Shown: one piece after another, positions 1-5,868 of the stretch
Position numbering within the stretch: position 1 is the stretch's first letter
Layout of the letters: the number at the start of each line of letters is the position of its first letter
Made by a program: the position numbers and the translations under genes
Source of the DNA: Prolixibacteraceae bacterium
GTDB lineage: Bacteria; Bacteroidota; Bacteroidia; Bacteroidales; Prolixibacteraceae
Length of the DNA stretch: 8,356 nt
NCBI GenBank assembly: GCA_016788685.1
Contig: JAEUSS010000245.1
Span: forward strand, 1-8,356
Direction: 5' to 3'
The notes under the pieces: model-generated
What the model was told of the DNA's origin: nothing
Databases searched by the model: none
Seen by the model: the letters and a program-made list of their open reading frames with translations, nothing else

Positions 1-1
1 T

Positions 2-2359
2 GATGATGTCACCTTCAAATCATTGCCTTTAAAAGCTGAAATAAACGCTGCTCCGGCCGGAACTTACGAAGCTAAATTCTACGGTTTAGGTTCTGACGGT
101 ACCGTTGGTGCCAACAAAAACTCCATTAAAATCATTGGCGAAGCAACCGACAAATATTGCCAGGCATATTTTGCCTACGACTCAAAAAAATCAGGCGGAT
201 TTACTTCATCGCATCTTCGTTTTGGCGATGTGCCAATCCGTTCAACCTATTTGGTAACCAACCCCGATTTTGTGGCCTGCCACGTTCCGGCCTACCTGCA
301 TCTTTACGATGTATTGAAAGGGTTGAAAAAAGGCGGTTCTTTCCTTCTGAACTCCATCTGGGATGAAGAAGAAACCCTAAAAAGGCTGCCTGACACCATG
401 AAAAAATTCATGGCCGAAAATGAAATTAACTTCTACATCATCAACGGAACTAAACTCGGCGAAGAAATTGGCTTGGGTAACCGTACCAATACCATCATGC
501 AGTCGGCATTCTTCAAAATCACCGGAGTAATTCCGTTCGAAACAGCGGTTTACGAGATGAAGAAAGCCATCGTAAAATCGTATGGTAAAATGGGTGAAAA
601 GGTAATCAACATGAACTATGCCGCTGTTGAAGCCGGAGCAAACAATGTTGTGAAAGTTGAAATCCCTGCTGAATGGAAGAACATTGCCATCACTGCCGAA
701 GCTGACAATGGCGACCGTCCTGAATACATCACTAAAATTGTTGATGTAATTAATGCACAAAAAGGTGACGACCTTCCGGTCAGCACTTTCGTCGGCGCTG
801 AAGACGGAACATTCATGGCCGGAACTTCGGCCTATGAAAAACGTGGTATTGCTGTAAACGTTCCTGAATGGCAGGCTGAAAACTGTATCCAGTGTAACCA
901 GTGTGCTTACGTTTGTCCTCACGCTGCAATCCGTCCGTTCCTGATTAACGAAGACGAAATGGCTAAATTACCTGAAGGCACAAAATCAATTCAGGCTGTA
1001 CCAAACAAACAGTTCCCGAATTTGAATTTCCGTATCCAGGTAAGCGTACTCGACTGTACCGGTTGCGGTAACTGTGCCGATGTATGTCCGGCTAAAACAA
1101 AAGCTCTGGAAATGAAACCACTTGGTTCACAGGAAACTGAAATTTCTCGCTGGAACCATTTCGACAAAAACGTATCTTACAAAGAAAAAGTAGTTGAGAA
1201 GAACAAATCGGTTAAAAACTCACAGATTGCTCAGCCGTTGTTCGAATTCTCCGGAGCTTGTGCAGGTTGCGGCGAAACCCCCTACATTAAACTGATTTCT
1301 CAGTTATTTGGCGAACGTATGATGGTTTCCAATGCCACTGGTTGTTCTTCAATTTATGGCGGATCAGCTCCTTCAACTCCGTACTGTAAACACAAAGAAA
1401 GCGAAAAAGGTATCGCCTGGGGTAACTCATTGTTCGAAGACAATGCCGAATATGGTTTTGGTATGGCCGAAGGTGTTGCCGCACAACGCGACCGCATTGA
1501 AATGATCATGAAAAATGCGATTGCCGACGGAGCAACTGATGCAGAAAAAGAAGCTTTCTCTGCCTGGATTGAAAACAAACTGAACAGCGAAAAAACCGAA
1601 GAAGTATCAGCCAAAGTTCGCGAAGTATTGGCTAACAGCACTGCCGCATACGCCAAAGAAATCATGGGACTGAAACAGTACCTGGTTAAAAAATCACAAT
1701 GGATCTTCGGTGGCGACGGTTGGGCTTACGACATCGGTTACGGTGGTTTGGATCATGTTCTGGCTTCGGGTGCCGATGTAAACGTTTTGGTTATGGATAC
1801 CGAAGTTTACTCGAACACGGGTGGTCAGGCTTCAAAATCTACTCCGGTTGGTGCTGTAGCCAAATTTGCTGCTTCCGGAAAACGTATCCGCAAAAAAGAC
1901 CTCGGCGTAATGGCCATGTCATATGGGTATGTGTATGTTGCACAAGTTGCAATGGGCGCTAACCAGGCTCAGTACCTGAAAGCTATCCGTGAAGCCGAAG
2001 CTTACCCCGGACCATCACTGATCATCGCTTATTCGCCATGTATCAACCACGGACTGAGAGCTTCTATGGGCAAATCTCAGCAGGAAGAAAAACTGGCCGT
2101 TGAATGTGGTTACTGGTCATTGTTCCGTCACAACCCGCTGCTCGAAGAAGAAGGCAAAAATCCATTTGTATTGGATTCAAATGCTCCGGACTGGTCGAAA
2201 TTCCAGAACTTCCTGAACGGCGAGGTACGTTATACTTCACTCCGGAAAGCATTCCCTGAAGTTGCTGATGAACTTTTCAAAGCATCTGAAGAAAATGCAA
2301 AATGGAGATATAACGGCTACAAACGTATGGCCGCGATGGACTACGCAACAGCTGAATAA
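2..2359 (+). CDS. nifJ: Pyruvate:ferredoxin (flavodoxin) oxidoreductase, C-terminal part (5' end outside window)
   Basis: Cytoplasmic enzyme that oxidatively decarboxylates pyruvate with CoA to acetyl-CoA and CO2, reducing ferredoxin or flavodoxin. The frame is open from base 2, so about 400 N-terminal residues (the pyrimidine-binding TPP domain and domain II) are missing; 785 residues remain of a family length near 1180. What is seen, in order: the gamma-type domain starting with GLGSDGTVGANKNS (about 83-124); the EKR linker (YEKRGIAV, about 833-856); a ferredoxin-like domain with two CxxCxxCxxxC clusters (cysteine codons at 884, 893, 902, 914 and 1055, 1064, 1073, 1085); and the TPP-binding domain. 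The last has the proximal-cluster cysteines CAGC (1259, 1268), the Cys of NATGC (1343) and the Cys of SPCINHG (2039), matching the four ligands known in Desulfovibrio africanus PFOR. It also has the GDGWAYDIG and NTGGQ cofactor motifs. It ends shortly after the core fold, without the long C-terminal extension of the D. africanus enzyme. The visible part shows no frameshift or missing ligand. A strong terminator follows, so it is the last gene of its transcript. Confidence 0.97.
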   Translation, partial: DDVTFKSLPLKAEINAAPAGTYEAKFYGLGSDGTVGANKNSIKIIGEATDKYCQAYFAYDSKKSGGFTSSHLRFGDVPIRSTYLVTNPDFVACHVPAYLHLYDVLKGLKKGGSFLLNSIWDEEETLKRLPDTMKKFMAENEINFYIINGTKLGEEIGLGNRTNTIMQSAFFKITGVIPFETAVYEMKKAIVKSYGKMGEKVINMNYAAVEAGANNVVKVEIPAEWKNIAITAEADNGDRPEYITKIVDVINAQKGDDLPVSTFVGAEDGTFMAGTSAYEKRGIAVNVPEWQAENCIQCNQCAYVCPHAAIRPFLINEDEMAKLPEGTKSIQAVPNKQFPNLNFRIQVSVLDCTGCGNCADVCPAKTKALEMKPLGSQETEISRWNHFDKNVSYKEKVVEKNKSVKNSQIAQPLFEFSGACAGCGETPYIKLISQLFGERMMVSNATGCSSIYGGSAPSTPYCKHKESEKGIAWGNSLFEDNAEYGFGMAEGVAAQRDRIEMIMKNAIADGATDAEKEAFSAWIENKLNSEKTEEVSAKVREVLANSTAAYAKEIMGLKQYLVKKSQWIFGGDGWAYDIGYGGLDHVLASGADVNVLVMDTEVYSNTGGQASKSTPVGAVAKFAASGKRIRKKDLGVMAMSYGYVYVAQVAMGANQAQYLKAIREAEAYPGPSLIIAYSPCINHGLRASMGKSQQEEKLAVECGYWSLFRHNPLLEEEGKNPFVLDSNAPDWSKFQNFLNGEVRYTSLRKAFPEVADELFKASEENAKWRYNGYKRMAAMDYATAE

Positions 2360-2380
2360 AAACCAATCTTTATATATTCG

Positions 2381-2418
2381 AAAGCTCCGGGGTACTTGTT
2401 ATCCCGGAGTTTTTTTTT
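2381..2418 (+). terminator. Intrinsic terminator of nifJ
   Basis: A GC-rich stem pairs CTCCGGGGT (2385-2393) with ATCCCGGAG (2401-2409), including one G-U pair and a 7-base loop. It is followed at once by nine T residues (2410-2418), and an A run on the left can extend the stem. It begins 22 bases after the nifJ stop codon, the classical geometry for Rho-independent termination on the plus strand. Confidence 0.93.
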
Positions 2419-2516
2419 CCTGCTGAACCATTATGTAACTTTTCAGAGAAATGATTAATTTCAGCGGTTCATGTTCACGCAAAATGATGACCCTTCCATT
2501 AATATTCTAAAACCTG

Positions 2517-3050
2517 ATGGATCAATTAAAACTTAAAACGTTACTGCTGGCGGCTATCATCTCTTGTGGTGCCTGTACCAACACCCGCTACCTGACCGAC
2601 CCAACCAGCATTGAGCGGCAGCGCGAAATGCGAACCCACCGATCGGGTGTCAATGCCGGAGATGTGGTTATAAATATTGTAAGCATATTCATTTCCGGAG
2701 CCTTAAATACTCCGTATGAAGCCGCCCAAAGTGAACGGTCTTTCAAACGAATCCAAATTGTCAATGAGTCGCAGGATTCGCTGTATGTCAACATGGTTAC
2801 CGATGTTTTGTGGAAAGAAGACGGATATTGTGACATCATGGGTATCGTCCTTCCGCCATACACCCGGCAAAAATTACTGGCACCCTACCCTGCCGCTTAT
2901 AACGTTTATTTCAGAACGTCAAATTCAGAAGAAGAAAAGCTGGAAATCCGGACCGACAGCGGACGCCGTACTTTCAAATTTAGGCCTGGGATGACTGACA
3001 TACGTCTTGAGGAAGAAAAAGACAGCATCGATCAACGCGGCAACGAGTAA
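2517..3050 (+). CDS. Small predicted lipoprotein, function unknown
   Basis: I do not recognise the family. The 177-residue product starts with a short charged n-region and a hydrophobic stretch (about residues 8-16) ending in CGAC, so it is probably a lipoprotein. Cys17 and Cys20 are both possible acylation sites: Cys20 has Gly-Ala before it but an unusual Cys at -3, while Cys17 has Ile at -3 and Ser at -1. A second hydrophobic stretch lies at about residues 50-63 (VVINIVSIFISGAL) and could be a membrane segment or a buried helix. The rest (about 76-163) alternates short hydrophobic and polar runs, as in a small beta-rich domain, followed by an acidic tail. The start is well fixed: an in-frame TAA lies at 2508-2510, three codons upstream. 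There is no obvious Shine-Dalgarno sequence, as is usual in Bacteroidota. It stands alone between the nifJ terminator and a convergent gene whose end lies 7 bases away, so nothing in its context suggests a job. Confidence 0.75.
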   Translation: MDQLKLKTLLLAAIISCGACTNTRYLTDPTSIERQREMRTHRSGVNAGDVVINIVSIFISGALNTPYEAAQSERSFKRIQIVNESQDSLYVNMVTDVLWKEDGYCDIMGIVLPPYTRQKLLAPYPAAYNVYFRTSNSEEEKLEIRTDSGRRTFKFRPGMTDIRLEEEKDSIDQRGNE

Positions 3051-3057
3051 CCCAGAT

Positions 3058-3866
3058 TTATCTTTTTGCATCCCGAACATAATTCACGATCAATTGATCG
3101 TACGCGTTCATCAGTTTTTTAACACAAGATGCTTCAACCTGAAATCTTTGACGGCCGACCAATCGGACGGGCAGCACTTTAGGCGAGGTTCCGGTTATAA
3201 ATGCAGCATCGAATAAACCGATTTCAGCAGCGGCAACTGCCTCTTCAACAACTTCTAAACCTAACACTTTCAGGCAGTCTAACACTTCCTGCCGGGTAAT
3301 CCCGATCAAAACCATCGATTCCGGAGCGGTATAAAACACATCATTCTTTACAAAAAACACATTAGAGCGGCTGCCTTCTGTAATTTTTCCGCCACGATCA
3401 ACCATCAGCACTTCGAATAATTTCCGGTCAGCAATCATTTCGTTGGCTTCATCTCTGATCTGCTGTTGAATTACTTTGGCGTTCGGGTCTTTTCGTTCGG
3501 CAAAAAACAAATCGGTTGAAACTCCATTCTGATACTCTTCCGGCGTTGGATAACTATGCGGAATAAAGTTAAACGACCAAAAATTTCCCCTATCAGAGGC
3601 AGAGTAAAGAAACCTGATATTGCTTCAGCTTTCTGATTGATGCGGATCAGTTCGGAGATATTCTGTTTGAACCCGATGTAGTCCATCTCAAAACGAATGC
3701 GCTGAATCTGCATCGAATTCAGCAGCCGCCCGAAATGATCTTCCAGGAAGAGCGCAACTCCGTCAATGATGCGGATTACCTCATAAACTACCCGATCAGA
3801 TTCATAAAACTTAGTTAAATCTTCAGATTCTTTTTTAAACCCCAGATTTGTGATAACAATATTCAT
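3058..3866 (-). pseudogene. Class IV PLP-dependent aminotransferase, disrupted by a one-base frameshift
   Basis: Two overlapping minus-strand frames together make one fold-type IV aminotransferase (branched-chain/D-amino-acid aminotransferase and aminodeoxychorismate lyase superfamily). The N-terminal frame runs from ATG at 3866 and carries RVVYEVIRIIDG and DHFGRLL, the latter holding the Arg expected to contact PLP phosphate. After Lys-Ala-Glu near 3624 it reads nonsense and stops at 3471-3473. The other frame has a stop at 3627-3625 but reads sensibly from 3621 onward (NIRFLYSA, then GNFWSFNFIPHSYPT). It continues through NAK (catalytic Lys codon 3477-3475, residue 131 after repair), ITEGSRSN (Glu to the PLP ring nitrogen), GITRQEVL and ITGTSPKVLPV (phosphate-binding turns), and stops at 3058. 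Adding one base near 3621-3624 gives exactly 270 codons (269 residues plus stop), close to family length, and restores an EGNIR- or EANIR-like join. The substrate class cannot be told: no ilv or pab neighbour is visible. It is either a recent pseudogene or an assembly error. Confidence 0.9.
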
Positions 3867-3910
3867 ATATTGACGTATAAAATGGATAATTTTGTTCGTG
3901 CAAAATCTGG
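3842..3910. repeat. 8-bp inverted repeat flanking the divergent start region
   Basis: CCAGATTT at 3842-3849 and its exact complement AAATCTGG at 3903-3910 are separated by 53 bases. The left arm lies inside the first codons of the aminotransferase gene, and the right arm lies just beyond a candidate -7 element for the histidine kinase. It could be a pair of operator half-sites or chance; the arms are short. Confidence 0.3.
3887..3894 (+). promoter_or_regulatory. Candidate Bacteroidota -7 promoter element for the histidine kinase
   Basis: TAATTTTG matches the Bacteroidota sigma-ABfr -7 consensus TAnnTTTG in every fixed position and lies in the 150-base divergent intergenic region, on the strand of the downstream kinase. 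The only nearby TTG for a -33 box (3870-3872) is 14 bases upstream, closer than the usual 19-21, so only the -7 half is convincing. If real, transcription would begin near 3900 and leave a leader of roughly 115 bases before the ATG at 4017. Confidence 0.3.
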
Positions 3911-4016
3911 AAACAACTGCCTATATGCGATTACAGACTCTATCACACATTCACAACTTAACAATATCTTTACTGAACCATTATATCTGCGAGTTGTTTA
4001 CGTCAACAAAAAATTC

Positions 4017-5030
4017 ATGAAAAATAGAATTGCGTTAAAAATAGCTCTAATTTATTTCTTCATAGGATTTCTGTGGATCCTTTTTTCCGATCAGTTTATT
4101 CTCTCAATGGGGATGACAAATAAAACAATTACAGTTGTACAAACATATAAAGGTTGGTTTTTTGTCAGTTTAACCGCGCTGTTCTTATTCTATATTATCC
4201 GCAATGAAATGATTAAAAAAAGCCAAATTGAAGCGGATTTGGTAAAAGCAAAAATAAAAGCAGAGGAATCAGACTTACTAAAATCAGCGTTTCTTTCCAA
4301 TATGTCTCATGAGATCAGAACGCCGCTGAACGGAATATTAGGCTTCTGCGAACTTTTACTTGATGATTCATTTTCGGCTGCTGACAGACAGGTCTTTGCC
4401 AAGAACCTGACTAAAAACGGAAATGATTTATTGAAACTGATTAACGACATTATGGATATATCCAGGATTCAGGAAAACCAATACGATATTTCCAAGAAAA
4501 AATTCAACCTCAATAATTTACTGAATGCAATTTACTTCGAGTTTCAGCAATCTGATGTAAAGGCCATGCGAAAACGCATCTGCTTCAAGTTAATCAAAGG
4601 AACAAACAATACTGAAATTGAACTATTTTCCGATCCGGTAAGTCTGATGCATGTTTTCCAGAACCTGCTGAACAACTCATTCTTTTTCACCAACGAAGGG
4701 TTCATCCATTTTGGATACCAACAAACAGAATCAGGACTTGAATTATTTGTCGAAGACTCGGGATGCGGAATAGACGACTCCAGCAGAGAGCTCATTTTTA
4801 AACCGTTTTTCAAAGGAAAGAATCAGGCCGCCGGCAGTAAAGGATTTGGATTGGGATTGGCAATCAGCAAAGGACTTGTTGGATTACTGGGGGCTGATCT
4901 GCAATACACCTCAACCCCCAACAAAGGGACTAAGTTCTTTTTTGTGATTGACAAAAAAGATATCGTTTCGCAGAAACCTTCGGGAAATGCACATAAGATT
5001 CCGCTTGAAAACAAGCTCCATCCAAACTGA
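4017..5030 (+). CDS. Membrane sensor histidine kinase (two TM segments, HisKA + HATPase_c)
   Basis: A 337-residue inner-membrane histidine kinase. TM1 is at about residues 7-29 (including FLWILFSDQF), a short extracytoplasmic loop at about 30-45, and TM2 at about 46-62, introduced by QTYKGWFFV. This short two-helix module is common in front of PAS kinases and GGDEF proteins. A helical linker (65-90) leads into the dimerisation domain with phospho-acceptor His98 in MSHEIRTPLN. The ATPase domain is complete: N box NLLNNSFFFT (216-225), G1 DSGCGI (Asp247), F box FKPFF, G2 GFGLGLAISKG (276-286), and a final GTKFFFVI strand. There is no PAS, HAMP or receiver domain and no regulator on the same strand, so its partner is unknown. 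The frame is open upstream to 3870, but I start at 4017: this puts TM1 at the N-terminus as the family expects, and the candidate -7 element at 3887-3894 would lie inside any longer version. It converges on the LytTR regulator gene, 18 bases between stops. Confidence 0.93.
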   Translation: MKNRIALKIALIYFFIGFLWILFSDQFILSMGMTNKTITVVQTYKGWFFVSLTALFLFYIIRNEMIKKSQIEADLVKAKIKAEESDLLKSAFLSNMSHEIRTPLNGILGFCELLLDDSFSAADRQVFAKNLTKNGNDLLKLINDIMDISRIQENQYDISKKKFNLNNLLNAIYFEFQQSDVKAMRKRICFKLIKGTNNTEIELFSDPVSLMHVFQNLLNNSFFFTNEGFIHFGYQQTESGLELFVEDSGCGIDDSSRELIFKPFFKGKNQAAGSKGFGLGLAISKGLVGLLGADLQYTSTPNKGTKFFFVIDKKDIVSQKPSGNAHKIPLENKLHPN

Positions 5031-5048
5031 TTGCCCTCTTTCAAAAAA

Positions 5049-5783
5049 CTATACGCCCGCTACCGTCCCGGTAAAATTCAGGGCACTCAACACTCCATTT
5101 TTAAAACTTCGCCCGATAGGCAGCTCCTTCCCTTGTATTTCAATGGTATTGGCCGTAAAAGCTTCAATCTTACCAATGGACACAATAAAAGATTTATGAA
5201 TCCGGAGAAAATTTTCAGGAGGCAATTTTTCTTCCATCTGAGCCATACTCGTTTTTGTGATAATCTTACGTTTATCTGTAAAAATCTGAACATACTCGCT
5301 CAGTCCCTCAATATATTTAATTTCAGAGATGTATACTTTCACCACCTTCTTGTTCTCCTTGACATAAATAAACAATTCTTCCGGACTTTTTTCCGAAGTA
5401 GTATTTGCAACCACCTGAACCTCGTCCGGGTTCATTTGGTAAAATTTATTTACTGCTTTCAGGAAACGCTCAAACGTAATGGGTTTAAGCAAATAATCAA
5501 CAACATCGAGCTCGAATCCTTCAAGCGCATACTCGCGATAGGCTGTAGTAATAATCACCATAGGCCGATGCTTCAGTGTTTTCAGAAATTCGATGCCTGT
5601 AATTTGAGGCATCTGAATGTCCATAAACATCAAATCAACCTGCCTTTCGCGCAATACGTTGAGTGCTTTCATGGCATCACTGCATTCGGCTACAATTTCA
5701 AAATTCTCAAGCTTTTCTACATGTCCGCGAATCAGATCCCTGGCCAGGGGCTCGTCATCAACAATTAAACATTTGGTTTTCAT
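5049..5783 (-). CDS. LytTR-family response regulator
   Basis: A 244-residue cytoplasmic response regulator of the LytR/AlgR class. The receiver domain (about 1-118) has the acidic pair Asp9-Asp10, phospho-acceptor Asp55 in FMDIQMP, Thr80 and the conserved Lys100 in YLLKP. A linker (about 119-135) leads to a LytTR DNA-binding domain (about 137-236) with the typical IKYIEGLSEYVQI, FLRIHKSFIVS and LPIGRSFK segments. It is the last gene of the minus-strand run, 85 bases after the M2-peptidase-like gene and two genes after the LytS-type kinase, which is its most likely phosphodonor. The 85-base gap (5784-5868) has only a small 5-bp hairpin (GCGTA/TACGC, 5837-5850) without a T run, and no recognisable promoter, so co-transcription is likely. 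The ATG at 5783 is followed directly by the first receiver strand (KCLIVDDE), which fixes the start. LytTR regulators usually bind paired direct repeats upstream of targets; the likely autoregulated promoter lies outside the window. Confidence 0.95.
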   Translation of the reverse strand: MKTKCLIVDDEPLARDLIRGHVEKLENFEIVAECSDAMKALNVLRERQVDLMFMDIQMPQITGIEFLKTLKHRPMVIITTAYREYALEGFELDVVDYLLKPITFERFLKAVNKFYQMNPDEVQVVANTTSEKSPEELFIYVKENKKVVKVYISEIKYIEGLSEYVQIFTDKRKIITKTSMAQMEEKLPPENFLRIHKSFIVSIGKIEAFTANTIEIQGKELPIGRSFKNGVLSALNFTGTVAGV

Positions 5784-5868
5784 AGTCGTCTATTTTCATT
5801 GTTTCTGTTTTCTGTCCTTATTGGTATTCCATAATCGCGTAGCATTACGCCGGCCATCCTCCGGAAGT

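Noticed and set aside
377..922. Minus-strand open frame of 181 codons inside nifJ
   Set aside because: It is antisense to an unambiguous, conserved oxidoreductase and shows no protein-like motifs.
2436..2443. TAACTTTT as a -7 promoter element for the small lipoprotein gene
   Set aside because: The last position mismatches TAnnTTTG and there is no TTG at a suitable -33 distance.
3051..3075. Possible terminator between the convergent lipoprotein and aminotransferase genes (AGAT/ATCT followed by five T residues)
   Set aside because: A 4-bp AT-rich stem with a 2-base loop is too weak and is expected by chance.
3870..4016. Longer kinase reading frame with starts at 3870 (TTG) or 3882 (ATG)
   Set aside because: The extra 45-49 residues are not family-like, push TM1 inward, and would place the TAATTTTG promoter-like element inside the gene. 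ATG at 4017 is preferred.
5043..5084. Possible terminator at the end of the LytTR regulator gene (TACCG/CGGTA hairpin at 5061-5073, T run on the minus strand at 5048-5043)
   Set aside because: The hairpin is only 5 bp, lies inside the coding region, and its base is 12 bases from the T run. An outer GCCC/GGGC pairing does not make it convincing.
5031..5768. Long plus-strand open frame of 245 codons opposite the LytTR regulator
   Set aside because: It is the antisense of a clearly conserved response regulator, and its translation has no recognisable domain.
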